64,000 bases of DNA, taken from assembly GCF_016411825.1 (NCBI RefSeq), contig NZ_JAEKMH010000002.1:992001-1056000 (forward strand), in the 5' to 3' direction. How positions within the stretch are numbered: position 1 is the stretch's first letter; every line of letters begins with the position of its first letter. This document shows, piece by piece, positions 7,517 through 16,716 of the stretch. This DNA comes from Devosia sediminis. Lineage in GTDB: Bacteria; Pseudomonadota; Alphaproteobacteria; Rhizobiales; Devosiaceae. The notes beneath the pieces were generated by a model. It worked only from the letters and a program-made list of their open reading frames with translations. It made no database searches and was not told where the DNA came from. A program made the position numbers and the translations under genes.

Positions 7517-8890
7517 ATGCCCACCGCTGTTTCGGCCGGCTCCGCTCCGCGCGCGCCCAAGCCGCTTTACCTCAATTTCGGATTTCAGGTCCTGGCCGCC
7601 ATGGTCATCGGCCTCATCCTCGGCTACATCGCCCGCACCATGGGGCCCGATGCCGCTGGCAATGCCAACTGGCTGACCCAGACCCTCGCGACGGTCGGCT
7701 CATCCTTCGTATCGCTGCTGCGCGCCCTGGTGCCGGTCCTGGTGTTCACCGCCATTGTCGCCTCCATCGCCAATCTGCGCGAACTCAACAATGCGGCAAG
7801 GCTGGTGTGGCAGACGCTGCTGTGGTTCGCCATCACCGCGCTGATCGCGGTGGTCATCGGCATAACGCTGGGCCTCATCATCCAGCCCGGCGTCCATACT
7901 GCCGTCGCCGCCGAAGCCGCCCGCGCGCCGTCCTCGACCGGTTCCTGGCTCGATTTCCTCAAGGGCCTGATCCCGTCGAACTTCATCGGCCTTCAGGCAT
8001 CGACCCGTGTTTCCGATAGCGGCGCGACCACCAGCCTCAATTTCAATGTGCTGCAGATCCTGATCGTGTCGATCGTCATCGGCATCGCGGCACTGCGCGT
8101 CGGCCCGGCCGCCGATGCCTTCCTGGCTTTCAACCGCTCCTTCCTCAAGATCATCCACAAGGTCCTGTGGTGGGTCATCCGCCTGACGCCCATCGGCACC
8201 ATCGGTCTGCTCGGCAATGCCGTGGCGGTCTATGGCTGGGATGCCCTGGCGCAGCTCGGCTGGTACGCCGCGGCCATCTATATCGGTCTCGCCCTGGTGC
8301 TCTTCGTGGTCTATCCCGCGCTGCTCCAGGCCAATGGGCTCAATCCAATCCGCTATTTCCAGAGCGCCTGGCCGGCCATCCAGCTCGCCTTCGTCTCGCG
8401 TTCGTCGATCGGCACGCTGCCGGTTACCGAGCGCATTACCGAGAAGAACCTCGGCGTGCCACGTGAATACGCCGCCTTTGCCGTGCCGCTCGGCGCCACC
8501 ACCAAGATGGATGGCTGCGCCTCGATCTACCCGGCGATCTCGGCCATCTTCGTCGCCCAGTTCTTCGGCATTTCGCTGGGCATCGAGCACTATCTGTTGA
8601 TCGCCTTCGTGGCCGTCATCGGTTCGGCTGCAACGGCCGGCCTCACCGGCGCCACCGTCATGCTCACGCTGACTCTGTCGACCCTCGGCCTGCCGCTCGA
8701 AGGCGTCGGCCTGCTGCTCGCCATCGACCCGATCCTCGACATGGGCCGCACCGCGGTCAACGTTGCCGGTCAGGCGTTGATCCCGACCATCGTGGCCAAG
8801 CGCCAGGGCCTCCTCAACCAGGCCGTCTATGACCGCGGCGAGAGCGTCGAAAATCTCGACGCCGAAGCGGAAGCCGTCCCGGCGCAGTAA
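7517..8890 (+). CDS. Dicarboxylate/amino acid:cation symporter (DAACS family)
   Basis: This 457-residue protein has eight transmembrane helices and two re-entrant loops, as in GltP/GltT/DctA. Visible family motifs are the serine-rich loop FVSRSSIGTLPVT, the GATTKMDGCASIYPAISAIFVAQFFG segment and the DPILDMGRTAVNVAGQA substrate/sodium-binding region (NxDGT-type position). It should take up glutamate, aspartate or C4-dicarboxylates with H+ or Na+. The ATG at 7517 follows GAAAGGCCAATCG. A strong terminator follows, so it is monocistronic. The exact substrate is not decidable; DctA usually is shorter at the N-terminus. Confidence 0.92.
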   Translation: MPTAVSAGSAPRAPKPLYLNFGFQVLAAMVIGLILGYIARTMGPDAAGNANWLTQTLATVGSSFVSLLRALVPVLVFTAIVASIANLRELNNAARLVWQTLLWFAITALIAVVIGITLGLIIQPGVHTAVAAEAARAPSSTGSWLDFLKGLIPSNFIGLQASTRVSDSGATTSLNFNVLQILIVSIVIGIAALRVGPAADAFLAFNRSFLKIIHKVLWWVIRLTPIGTIGLLGNAVAVYGWDALAQLGWYAAAIYIGLALVLFVVYPALLQANGLNPIRYFQSAWPAIQLAFVSRSSIGTLPVTERITEKNLGVPREYAAFAVPLGATTKMDGCASIYPAISAIFVAQFFGISLGIEHYLLIAFVAVIGSAATAGLTGATVMLTLTLSTLGLPLEGVGLLLAIDPILDMGRTAVNVAGQALIPTIVAKRQGLLNQAVYDRGESVENLDAEAEAVPAQ

Positions 8891-8912
8891 GCCGAAGCAA
8901 ATGCATCAAGGG

Positions 8913-8940
8913 AAGGGGGCCGCAAGGCCCCCTTTTTCTT
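8913..8940 (+). terminator. Intrinsic terminator after the symporter gene
   Basis: Stem AAGGGGGCC / GGCCCCCTT with a GCAA loop, followed by a T-rich tract. Confidence 0.88.
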
Positions 8941-8950
8941 GTGCCACCGA

Positions 8951-9412
8951 TCAGCAGCACTCCGGCTCTTCAGCCAGGTAAACGCCGTTTTCCCAGGAGA
9001 GCACGACCTCGTCCACGCCGTTGCGCTCTAGCGCCAGCACGCGCCAGTCATTGACCCAGCTATTGGTCAGGAACCACTCACCCGGCGCGCTGTTGGCCAA
9101 GACCGTGCCGCCAATCGGCACTTCCTGCCAGCCGCCCTTCTTGGTGGCGATATAGATGCGCGGATCGCACCCGGACGAGCCGCAGAAATAGCTGTTCTCT
9201 GAAAACGCGAACACATCGTCGCGCCCGTCATCGTTGAAATCGACATGCGCCACCGAAACGAACTCGTTCGGCACGCCGCTTTCTTCCGACATGGCGGCCT
9301 TGGCATGGGCGAGCCCCGCCGACGGCGCGGAAGAAAACACCAGTTCCTGTGCCAGTGTCGTCCCCATAAGCAGCGCGCCGACAGCAGTCGCCATAAGTAT
9401 CCGCGATTTCAT
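8951..9412 (-). CDS. Exported protein with a calcium-binding-like repeat
   Basis: This protein of about 153 residues has a signal peptide (MKSRILMATAVGALLMGTTLAQE) and a DxNxDxxxD loop (VDFNDDGRDDVFAFSE). That loop resembles the FG-GAP/VCBS or EF-hand-like calcium sites of periplasmic proteins. Cysteines in YFCGSSGCDP and at the C-terminal ECC suggest disulfides. The ATG overlaps the P450 stop codon as ATGA, with the ribosome-binding site inside the P450 gene, so the two are translationally coupled. An ATG six bases upstream is an alternative. Function unknown. Confidence 0.6.
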   Translation of the reverse strand: MKSRILMATAVGALLMGTTLAQELVFSSAPSAGLAHAKAAMSEESGVPNEFVSVAHVDFNDDGRDDVFAFSENSYFCGSSGCDPRIYIATKKGGWQEVPIGGTVLANSAPGEWFLTNSWVNDWRVLALERNGVDEVVLSWENGVYLAEEPECC

Positions 9413-10665
9413 CTCCACCCCACCATCAGTCGTTCGAGCCCATGGAAGTGGTAAACGTTACCATACCTGGGGGTTTCGACAATCTTGAGCTTTGGCAGGC
9501 GCTGAAACAACACCCCCATCGATTCCTGTAGTTCGATCCTTGCCAGGGGTGCGCCGATGCAGAAGTGGATGCCGGCGCCAAAACTGACATTCGCCCCGTC
9601 GGTGCGGAATGGATCGAACGTGCCGGCATTGGCGAAGCGCGCCGGGTCGCGGTTGGCCGCGCCCAGCATCAGGCCGATAACATCGCCCTTGCGCAGCGAA
9701 ATGCCGTCCACCTCGGTATCCATGAGCGCATAGCGCGTGAACAGATGCAGCGGCGCATCGAAGCGCAGACATTCTTCCACGGTCTTCTCGGCCTGCTCCG
9801 GCGTAGCGAACAGGCTCTGCGGATCAAGTCCGCTTTCAAGGATCGATTTGACCCCGTTGCCAGTCGTATGCACGGTTGCCTCATGGCCGGCATTGAGCAG
9901 CAGGATGGCGGTCGACATCACCTCCTCATCGCTGAGAACGTCGCCATCGCGGTCGGTAGTGAGCATGTGGCTGAGAAGGTCTTCCCGGGGCGCCTTGCGC
10001 CGCTCGGCGATGACACTGCGGAGATAGGCCATAAAATCCGCTGCCGCCTGGTTGGCGTCGAGCTCGGTCTCGCGGCTGACATTGTACATGTACATGGTCA
10101 CCATGCGGTTGGACCAATTCAGTAGTTGCGGCGCCATCTCCGCCGACAGCCCGATCATTTCGGCAATGACGATGGCCGGGATCGGCGCGGCGAACGCCTT
10201 GATGAGGTCGACGCTCTCTTCGCCTTCAAAGCGGTCGATCATCTCATTGGCAAGCTGCCGGATGCGCGGGCGTAGCTGCTCCACCTGGCGCGACACGAAG
10301 GCGCGATTGACCAGAGTCCGTAACCGGGTGTGGTCCGGCGGCTCCAGATTGAGGAGCGAGTGTTTTTCCGTGAGGTCGAAATCGGCCACATGCGGTTTGG
10401 GCTCGGGCAGACCGATCTCTTCCCGCGTCGCCACATGCAGGATTTCCCGGCCGAAACGCTTGTCGCGTAACAGGGCGCTGACCGATCGGAAATCCGAAAA
10501 GCACCAGTGGCCATACTCTTTCCAGAAGAAGGCCGGGTGACCGGCATGCTGTTGGGCATAAAATGGGTAGGGGTTCTGGAAAAAGGCCGGATCCTGCGGC
10601 TGCGCGCTCGCGCTCAAGTGCTGCGGGACATCGGTGATCGGCTTGACTTGAATAATGGCGGCCAT
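9409..10665 (-). CDS. Cytochrome P450 (soluble bacterial class I type)
   Basis: This 418-residue heme-thiolate monooxygenase shows the complete signature set. The I-helix is LLLNAGHEATVHTTGN (oxygen-activation groove), the K-helix ExxR is EECLRFDAP, and the heme-binding loop is FGAGIHFCIGAPLARIE with the proximal Cys. There is no membrane anchor, as usual in bacteria. The start at 10665 (MAAIIQVKPITD) was chosen over an upstream in-frame ATG because it sits at the family N-terminus. No ferredoxin or reductase gene is nearby, so electrons must come from partners elsewhere. The substrate is unknown. It is followed by an overlapping small exported protein gene. Confidence 0.95.
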   Translation of the reverse strand: MAAIIQVKPITDVPQHLSASAQPQDPAFFQNPYPFYAQQHAGHPAFFWKEYGHWCFSDFRSVSALLRDKRFGREILHVATREEIGLPEPKPHVADFDLTEKHSLLNLEPPDHTRLRTLVNRAFVSRQVEQLRPRIRQLANEMIDRFEGEESVDLIKAFAAPIPAIVIAEMIGLSAEMAPQLLNWSNRMVTMYMYNVSRETELDANQAAADFMAYLRSVIAERRKAPREDLLSHMLTTDRDGDVLSDEEVMSTAILLLNAGHEATVHTTGNGVKSILESGLDPQSLFATPEQAEKTVEECLRFDAPLHLFTRYALMDTEVDGISLRKGDVIGLMLGAANRDPARFANAGTFDPFRTDGANVSFGAGIHFCIGAPLARIELQESMGVLFQRLPKLKIVETPRYGNVYHFHGLERLMVGWR

Positions 10666-10799
10666 GGGTCTTCGGGGCTGAGAGGCTTTGATCGATTGGT
10701 CAAATCTAGAACCTGCCAGCACGTCTGCCTATGCCCTGCGCCTTGCTCTGCCCGAAAAAATCGCTAGGGAAGGGACACCAATTCCGTGGAGCAGTTCCC

Positions 10800-11027
10800 G
10801 TGAGCGATATCAGCTATTCCGACGCCATCGAGGCCATCTACACCTCGATCCGAAATGACAATGAAGACCTCGATACCCATATCGCGGCGCTCAAGGGCGC
10901 CATGGCCCGCGAGGGCGTCAAGGAAGCCAGTTTCGAAACTGTCAAGCTCGCGCAGGGCAATCGCCAGGGCCGCAAGCTCATGCAGGCCTATTTCCGCAAG
11001 AAGGGCATCGTGGTCAGCTTTACCTGA
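10800..11027 (+). CDS. Conserved small protein of unknown function
   Basis: This 75-residue acidic protein begins VSDISYSDAIEAIYTSI and ends RKLMQAYFRKKGIVVSFT. It is rich in helix-forming residues and shows coding-like composition, but I do not recognise the family. The GTG at 10800 lies behind GTGGAGCAGTTCCC, a weak ribosome-binding site; an ATG at 10731 would extend it by 23 less plausible residues. It is divergent from the P450 gene (about 135 bases). Confidence 0.55.
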   Translation: MSDISYSDAIEAIYTSIRNDNEDLDTHIAALKGAMAREGVKEASFETVKLAQGNRQGRKLMQAYFRKKGIVVSFT

Positions 11028-11278
11028 TCGGATGGTTGCGGCGGCATTCACCTTGAACCCACAAGATTGGGAGCGGCTATTGAAGCCTGCCCCAATGCCG
11101 CCTATCTCTGCCTTTACCGCCCGTTAAGGCGGCGTCGCCTGCAATCAGCCAGTCGCGCTGATTCGATTTTCCGGCCATCCCCACTGTCCCTCCGAATGCG
11201 CGCTCGGGGCAGGGGATTGCCAAAACAACCAAGCCTGCCGCCCGGTCCGCGACCCGGGGCATGGCCAAGGGGCAAACT
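11028..11278. other. Intergenic region before clpP
   Basis: These 251 bases presumably hold the clpP promoter. A CTTGAA motif near 11052 with CTATTG further on is not at RpoH spacing. I see no convincing operator, repeat or gene. Confidence 0.3.
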
Positions 11279-11908
11279 ATGCGGGATCCGCACGATCTTT
11301 ATATGAACACGCTCGTTCCCATGGTGGTCGAGCAGTCGAACCGGGGCGAACGCGCCTTCGACATCTACTCGCGCCTCCTGCGCGAGCGCATCATCTTCGT
11401 GACCGGCGTGGTCGAGGACAACATGGCCTCGCTGATCGTGGCACAGCTTCTGTTCCTCGAATCGGAAAATCCGAAGAAGGAAATCGCCCTCTACATCAAC
11501 TCGCCCGGCGGCGTGGTGACGGCTGGCCTCTCGATCTACGATACCATGCAGTTTATCCGTCCGGCCGTCGCCACCATGGTCATGGGCCAGGCTGCCTCCA
11601 TGGGTTCGCTGCTGCTCGCGGCCGGTGAAGCCGGCATGCGCTCGAGCCTGCCGAACTCTCGCGTCATGGTCCACCAGCCCTCCGGCGGCTTCCAGGGCCA
11701 GGTCACGGACATCCTGATTCATGCCAAGGAAGTCGAGGGTTTGAAGCGCCGTCTTAATCAGATTTATGAGAAGCACACGGGCCGCACCTACGAGGAAATC
11801 GAGAACGCCCTCGAGCGTGATCGCTTCCTCTCGCCGGAAGAGGCCAAGGCCTTCGGCCTCATCGATACCGTGATGGAAAAACGCGCCGTGCCCGAGGCAT
11901 CCGTCTGA
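11279..11908 (+). CDS. clpP: ATP-dependent Clp protease proteolytic subunit
   Basis: This 209-residue serine peptidase forms the tetradecameric chamber fed by ClpX or ClpA. The catalytic triad is visible: Ser107 in [11 protein letters not shown], His132 in MVHQPSGG and Asp181 in ERDRFLS. The N-terminus [26 protein letters not shown] is canonical for alphaproteobacterial ClpP1. The ATG at 11279 follows AAGGGGCAAACT; an in-frame ATG six codons upstream is less family-like. clpX lies 173 bases downstream behind a hairpin terminator, so the two may be separately transcribed. Confidence 0.97.
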   Translation: MRDPHDLYMNTLVPMVVEQSNRGERAFDIYSRLLRERIIFVTGVVEDNMASLIVAQLLFLESENPKKEIALYINSPGGVVTAGLSIYDTMQFIRPAVATMVMGQAASMGSLLLAAGEAGMRSSLPNSRVMVHQPSGGFQGQVTDILIHAKEVEGLKRRLNQIYEKHTGRTYEEIENALERDRFLSPEEAKAFGLIDTVMEKRAVPEASV

Positions 11909-11971
11909 CTTGGCGCGCGTTAAGCACAATGCTGATGCGCCGTGGACTGTGATCCAAGCGCAATTGCACCC

Positions 11972-12014
11972 AGCCGGAACGGCCTTTAAGGTCGTTTCGG
12001 CTTAGACTTTCTTT
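11972..12014 (+). terminator. Hairpin between clpP and clpX
   Basis: AGCCGGAACGGCC pairs with GGTCGTTTCGGCT (13 pairs, including G-U) around a TTTAA loop. It is followed by TAGACTTTCTTTATG. It is probably a clpP terminator, or an attenuator that lowers clpX expression relative to clpP. Confidence 0.65.
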
Positions 12015-12081
12015 ATGCCTTGGGCGTTAGCGTGCCTGCTGACGCTTGATTTTGGGGGTGCTCAACCCCCGGGAGTGACTG

Positions 12082-13359
12082 ATGTCCAAAGAGACAACGA
12101 ACGGCGAAACCTCCAAGAACACGCTGTACTGCTCGTTCTGCGGCAAGTCGCAGCACGAAGTGCGCAAGCTGATCGCCGGCCCGACCGTGTTCATCTGCGA
12201 TGAATGCGTCGAACTGTGCATGGACATCATCCGCGAAGAGAACAAGACCTCCATGGTCAAGTCCTCCGAAGGCGTGCCCACCCCTGCCGAGATCTGCAAG
12301 GTGCTGGACGACTACGTCATCGGCCAGAGCCGCGCCAAGCGCGTCCTCTCCGTGGCTGTGCACAATCACTACAAGCGCCTGCACCACGCCTCCAAGAACC
12401 AGGACGTTGAACTCTCCAAGTCCAACATTCTGCTGATCGGCCCCACCGGTTCGGGCAAGACGCTTTTGGCCCAGACCATGGCGCGCATCCTCGATGTGCC
12501 TTTCACCATGGCCGACGCCACGACGCTGACCGAAGCTGGCTATGTCGGCGAGGACGTGGAAAACATCATCCTCAAGCTCCTGCAGGCCGCCGACTACAAT
12601 GTCGAGAAGGCCCAGCGCGGCATCGTCTATATTGACGAAGTCGACAAGATTTCCCGCAAGTCGGACAATCCGTCGATCACCCGCGACGTTTCGGGTGAAG
12701 GCGTGCAGCAGGCCCTGCTGAAGATCATGGAAGGCACCGTTGCCTCCGTGCCCCCGCAGGGCGGCCGCAAGCATCCGCAGCAGGAATTCCTGCAGGTCGA
12801 CACGACCAACATCCTGTTCATCTGCGGCGGCGCCTTTGCTGGTCTGGAAAAGATCATCTCGGCCCGCGGCGAAGGCTCGGGCATCGGCTTCTCGGCCACC
12901 GTCAAGGATCCGAACGACCGTCGCGTCGGCCAGGTTCTCGCCGATGTCGAGCCCGAAGATCTGGTCCGTTTCGGCCTCATCCCGGAATTCATCGGCCGTC
13001 TGCCGGTCCTCGCGACCCTGGAAGACCTCGATATCCCGGCCCTGATCGAAATCCTGACCGCGCCCAAGAACGCTCTGGTTCGCCAGTACCAGCGCCTCTT
13101 CCAGATGGAAGAGATCGAGCTGACCTTCCACGAAGATGCCCTCAAGGCCATCGCCGAGAAGGCCATCGAGCGCAAGACGGGTGCACGCGGCCTCCGCTCG
13201 ATCATGGAAGCCATCCTCCTCGACACCATGTTCGATCTGCCCTCGCTCGAAGGCGTCGAGGAAGTGGTGATCTCGGAAGAAGTGGTGAAGGGCAAGGACG
13301 TGCGTCCGCTTTACATCTATTCCGAGCGCAAGAAGGACGAGGCTCCGGCCACCGCCTGA
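12082..13359 (+). CDS. clpX: ATP-dependent protease ATP-binding subunit ClpX
   Basis: This 425-residue AAA+ unfoldase delivers substrates to ClpP and acts in cell-cycle proteolysis in alphaproteobacteria. The N-terminal C4 zinc finger uses Cys17, Cys20, Cys39 and Cys42 (CSFCGK and CDECVELC). The AAA+ core has Walker A GPTGSGKT near residue 120, Walker [11 protein letters not shown], the [22 protein letters not shown] region, and sensor 2 in [12 protein letters not shown]. The IGF-type ClpP-binding loop is present in GSGIGFSA. The start at 12082 follows GGGAGTGACTG. Length matches the family. Confidence 0.98.
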   Translation: MSKETTNGETSKNTLYCSFCGKSQHEVRKLIAGPTVFICDECVELCMDIIREENKTSMVKSSEGVPTPAEICKVLDDYVIGQSRAKRVLSVAVHNHYKRLHHASKNQDVELSKSNILLIGPTGSGKTLLAQTMARILDVPFTMADATTLTEAGYVGEDVENIILKLLQAADYNVEKAQRGIVYIDEVDKISRKSDNPSITRDVSGEGVQQALLKIMEGTVASVPPQGGRKHPQQEFLQVDTTNILFICGGAFAGLEKIISARGEGSGIGFSATVKDPNDRRVGQVLADVEPEDLVRFGLIPEFIGRLPVLATLEDLDIPALIEILTAPKNALVRQYQRLFQMEEIELTFHEDALKAIAEKAIERKTGARGLRSIMEAILLDTMFDLPSLEGVEEVVISEEVVKGKDVRPLYIYSERKKDEAPATA

Positions 13360-13436
13360 TGCCTGCAAGCCTGCGGCAGACCGATCCGCTGGACCGATCT
13401 CAGCGGCAGTCTAAGAGCCGGAATTACCAATCCTTT

Positions 13437-13475
13437 ACGGCCTCGGGCTTAAATGCCTGAGGCCGTATTGCTTTG
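13437..13475 (+). terminator. Probable clpX terminator
   Basis: ACGGCCTCGGGC and GCCTGAGGCCGT pair (12 pairs, one G-U) around TTAAAT. The following ATTGCTTTGT is T-rich but not a pure T run. Confidence 0.6.
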
Positions 13476-13495
13476 TCTGGCCGTCAGGAGGCGCC

Positions 13496-14662
13496 GTGGA
13501 CGCGGCCTTTACCCTCGATTTGCCGACGCTGGTGGTGGCGCGTGTTGTCAGCGTCATGGTCTTTGCCATCGCCGTGCCGATCATGACCTTGCGCCGCAAT
13601 CGCCCCGAAACGGCGATCTTCTGCTGGTCGCTGGTCATGGCCATCGTGACCTGGGTCGCGCTGATTTCCGCAGTCGCTACCGACAGTCTCCTGGTCACCG
13701 CCATCTTTGCCTTCTGCATCAGCGCCACTGTCGCCCTGCAATGGGCCTCAATTGTCGTGCTCACCGGGCGAAAGGTGCATCTGGCCTGGTTTGTCGGGCC
13801 GCCCATCGTCGCTTTTCTCTCGGTACTGGCTTTCCGCGCGGATTCCTCGGGGGCAACCCTGCTCAGCGGCATCGTCCTCAGCATCCAGCTCGCCATCGCC
13901 TCGATTTTCGTTGCAGTGCACGGGTCCCGCGTGGTCCGGCGCAGCACGGCCCTCCTGATGTCCGCCGGCTACGCCATTTCCTTCTGCAGCGCGATCCTGC
14001 GACCCTTCCAGCAACTGGTTCTGGGCGAGGTGAACGCCTACGCGCTGTCCAGCGGCATCGAGAATACGCTTCCCTTCATCGGCAGCTATGTCGGCACCAC
14101 GCTGATCATCCTGTCCTGGCTCGCCGCCCTCAAGGACAAGGCGGAGGCCCGTCTGGGCGACATGGCCTTCCGCGACGAGCTGACCGGTCTTGCCAACCGC
14201 CGCGCCATGCTCGAACAGGGCCGCAAGCTCTGGCGCAGCTCCCACTGGCAGGGCACCAGCTTTTCAATGGTCGCCATCGACCTCGACAATTTCAAGCGCA
14301 TCAACGATCGCTGGGGCCACGACGAAGGCGATCGCGTCCTCGCCGCATTCGGCGCGGCGGTTTTGTCTGCCACTCCGGAGCCCGCTTTGGCGGCCCGCAT
14401 GGGCGGGGAGGAATTCTGTCTCGTCTATGTCGGCGTCGACGCCCGCACGGCCCACGATTTTACCGAGCGCCTGCGCGATAGTTTTGCCGAGAGCCTGTCG
14501 CTACCCGATAGCACGCCGGTTCGCTTCAGCGCCGGCATTGCGCAGTCGGGCTCTGCCGATGATGGCATAGCCAGCGTCTATCGTCGGGCCGACGACGCGC
14601 TCTACCAGGCCAAGGCCAGCGGACGCGACTGTGCCGTCATCAGCACGGCTCTGGCCGCCTAG
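13496..14662 (+). CDS. Membrane diguanylate cyclase (GGDEF domain)
   Basis: This 388-residue protein has an N-terminal half with about six or seven hydrophobic helices (residues 8-205) and a C-terminal GGDEF domain. The domain starts at DELTGLANRRAM and has the active-site motif MGGEEFCLVY. It should make cyclic di-GMP from two GTP. The RxxD inhibitory site normally found five residues before GGEEF reads TPEP here, so product feedback through the I-site is probably lost. The GTG at 13496 is well supported by AGGAGG nine bases upstream. The stop overlaps that of the convergent arginase gene. Confidence 0.93.
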   Translation: MDAAFTLDLPTLVVARVVSVMVFAIAVPIMTLRRNRPETAIFCWSLVMAIVTWVALISAVATDSLLVTAIFAFCISATVALQWASIVVLTGRKVHLAWFVGPPIVAFLSVLAFRADSSGATLLSGIVLSIQLAIASIFVAVHGSRVVRRSTALLMSAGYAISFCSAILRPFQQLVLGEVNAYALSSGIENTLPFIGSYVGTTLIILSWLAALKDKAEARLGDMAFRDELTGLANRRAMLEQGRKLWRSSHWQGTSFSMVAIDLDNFKRINDRWGHDEGDRVLAAFGAAVLSATPEPALAARMGGEEFCLVYVGVDARTAHDFTERLRDSFAESLSLPDSTPVRFSAGIAQSGSADDGIASVYRRADDALYQAKASGRDCAVISTALAA

Positions 14663-15630
14663 GCCTCCGTCACGAATTCCACCGGTCCCGGGTCCTCGCC
14701 GATGACCGAGCGGCCGAAAAGGCTGGCCACGAGGTCCACCATGACCGTAGCGGTCTTGCCGCCATGGTCGAGAAACGGGTTGAGTTCCACCACGTCCAGC
14801 GAGCCGACGACGCCGCTGTCATGCAGCATTTCCATCACCAGGTGCGCCTCGCGATAAGTGAGCCCCCCCGGCACCAGCGTGCCGCCGCCCGGCGCAATGG
14901 CAGGATCGATGGAATCGACGTCGAAGCTGACATGCAGATGCGCGCCCTGCGCCTTGGCCTTGTCGATCACCCGCTGGATCGCCGCGACGACGCCGATCTG
15001 GTCGATCTTGCGCATGTCCACCACTTCCACGCCGCGCGCCTGCACCAGCCGCCGCTCGTCGCGGTCGATGGAGCGCGCTCCGAAAATGGTGACATTGCGC
15101 GGGTCGATCCGTCCCAGCCACTCGCCACGGAAACTGTCGTCGAATTCCTTTTCGCCGCAGAGCAGCGCCAGCGGCATGCCATGGAGATTGCCCGAGGGCG
15201 AGGTCTCAGGCGTGTTGTAGTCGGCATGGGCGTCGATCCAGATCACATGCACCGGCTTGCGCTTCGGCAGGCAATGCCGCGCCACGGCAGACAGCGTCCC
15301 CATGGCGATCGAATGGTCGCCGCCCAGGAAGACCGGGAAATTCCCCGCCTCGAGGATGGCCAGCCCCGCGTCGCTGGCTCTGGCAGCAAGGTCAAGCACA
15401 TCGGCCTTGCGCTCGTCGGGCAGGCGCGCGCTGGCGGGGTTGGTGGATATGTCGGGATGCGGGCGCCTCAGGTCGCCGTGGTCCGCAATGGCGAGATCAA
15501 GGTCGACCAGCGCCTCCAGCAGGCCCGCCACGCGCAGGGCTTCCGGTCCCATGCCGCAGCCGCGCACCGAGGCGCCGGAGGCTGTGGCAATGCCGAGAAT
15601 GTCGATACGCTGGGTGCGGGCAGGGCTCAT
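14659..15630 (-). CDS. rocF: Arginase
   Basis: This 323-residue ureohydrolase splits arginine to ornithine and urea. Binuclear manganese-binding motifs are visible: GGDHSIAMG, IDAHADYNTPETSPSGNLHGM and SFDVDSIDPAIAPGGGT. The SxNxHGMP-type substrate loop favours arginase over agmatinase. The N-terminus GIATASGASVRGCGMGPEALR is the family's usual start. It is a single gene, convergent with the GGDEF gene and divergent from the siderophore operon. It may supply ornithine, but no siderophore biosynthesis genes are visible. Confidence 0.93.
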   Translation of the reverse strand: MSPARTQRIDILGIATASGASVRGCGMGPEALRVAGLLEALVDLDLAIADHGDLRRPHPDISTNPASARLPDERKADVLDLAARASDAGLAILEAGNFPVFLGGDHSIAMGTLSAVARHCLPKRKPVHVIWIDAHADYNTPETSPSGNLHGMPLALLCGEKEFDDSFRGEWLGRIDPRNVTIFGARSIDRDERRLVQARGVEVVDMRKIDQIGVVAAIQRVIDKAKAQGAHLHVSFDVDSIDPAIAPGGGTLVPGGLTYREAHLVMEMLHDSGVVGSLDVVELNPFLDHGGKTATVMVDLVASLFGRSVIGEDPGPVEFVTEA

Positions 15631-15686
15631 GGTCCGTCCTTCTGGTGATGCTGGTTCACAATGCTTGACACCGCCTTTGGCTCCTG

Positions 15687-15711
15687 AAATATGACTTTCG
15701 ATTTCATATTT
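15687..15711. promoter_or_regulatory. RirA-type iron operator (TGA-N9-TCA) of siderophore operon 1
   Basis: AAATATGA-ctttcgatt-TCATATTT is a perfect eight-base inverted repeat that contains TGA-N9-TCA at 15692-15706. TGA-N9-TCA is the iron-responsive operator core described for RirA in rhizobia. It ends 11 bases before the binding-protein start, ideal for repression. Confidence 0.7.
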
Positions 15712-15722
15712 AGGAGGGCTCG

Positions 15723-16709
15723 ATGCAGCTCACTCTGGCACGTCTGGTTGCCCCGGTCACGGTCGCAATCCTCGCCACTTTTGGCGCCGCCATCGCGCAG
15801 GAATATCCCCTCAGCATCGAGCATGCCCTGGGCACCACCGTGCTCGAGGCCAAGCCCGAGCGCATCGTCACGGTGCAGTGGGCCAATCACGAAGTGCCGC
15901 TGGCCCTGGGCGTTGTGCCGGTCGGCATGGCCGCCGCCAATTTTGGCGATGACGACGGCGATGGCCTGCTCCCCTGGGTCAAGGAAAAGCTCGAAGAGCT
16001 CGGCGCCGAAACGCCGGTCCTGTTCGACGAAGGCGACGGCATCGACTTCGAAGCGGTTGCCGCGCTCGATCCGGACGTGATCCTCGCCTCCTATTCCGGC
16101 CTCGACCAGCAGACCTACGACACGCTTAGCGAAATCGCCCCCGTCGTCGCCTATCCGGAAGCAGCCTGGTCGACCGACTGGCGCGACATGATCCGCTACA
16201 ATGCTCTCGGCATGGGCATGCAGGCGGAAGGGGATCAGTTGATCGCCGACATCGAGGCCGACATTGCCGCCACCGTGGCCGAGTTCCCGGCCCTCGCGGA
16301 CAAGCCGGCCATGTTCATCACCCATCTCGACACGACCAATCTGTCGACCATCAAATTCTACACCAATCACGACACCCGCGTGAAATTCTTCGAGGATCTG
16401 GGCCTGCAGATGCCGCAGAGCGTCATCGACGCTTCCGAAGGCGGCAGCTTCTCCGGCGAGGTCAGCGCCGAGAATATTGACGTGTTCGACGACGTGAAGC
16501 TCATCGTCACTTACGGCGGCCAGGAATTGATCGACGCTCTCAATGCCGATCCGCTGACTGCCAAGATGCCGGCTGTCGCCAACGGCGCCATCGTCACCCT
16601 GGGCAATGACCCGCTCGGCACCGCCGCCAACCCCACGCCCCTGGCGATTTCCTGGGTGCTCAAGGACTATGTGAAGTTGCTCGCCGACGCCGCCGCCAAG
16701 GTGCAGTAA
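15723..16709 (+). CDS. Iron-siderophore ABC transporter, periplasmic binding protein
   Basis: This 328-residue FepB/FatB-like (PeriBP_2) protein has a signal peptide ending near TFGAAIAQEYP. The binding fold shows RIVTVQWANHEVPLALGV at the start, LDPDVILASYSGL in the middle and a PTPLAISWVLKDYVK tail. It should bind ferric siderophore in the periplasm and hand it to the two permeases encoded 7 bases downstream. It belongs to the same subfamily as the four tandem binding proteins at 27.9-31.9 kb. The RBS AGGAGGG is nine bases before the ATG at 15723. A RirA-type box overlaps the promoter region. Confidence 0.9.
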   Translation: MQLTLARLVAPVTVAILATFGAAIAQEYPLSIEHALGTTVLEAKPERIVTVQWANHEVPLALGVVPVGMAAANFGDDDGDGLLPWVKEKLEELGAETPVLFDEGDGIDFEAVAALDPDVILASYSGLDQQTYDTLSEIAPVVAYPEAAWSTDWRDMIRYNALGMGMQAEGDQLIADIEADIAATVAEFPALADKPAMFITHLDTTNLSTIKFYTNHDTRVKFFEDLGLQMPQSVIDASEGGSFSGEVSAENIDVFDDVKLIVTYGGQELIDALNADPLTAKMPAVANGAIVTLGNDPLGTAANPTPLAISWVLKDYVKLLADAAAKVQ

Positions 16710-16716
16710 GGCCGTC

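Noticed and set aside
10687-10704. TTTGA..TCAAA repeat upstream of the P450 gene as an iron or regulator box
   Set aside because: TGA and TCA are eight, not nine, bases apart and no iron gene is present.
11050-11090. CTTGAA...CTATTG as a heat-shock promoter of clpP
   Set aside because: The spacing is about 21 bases, outside the 17-18 of the consensus.
11114-11929. 271-codon open frame opposite clpP
   Set aside because: Antisense shadow; its length results from the codon bias of clpP.
12013-13368. 451-codon open frame opposite clpX
   Set aside because: Antisense shadow of a clear clpX gene with no recognisable domain.
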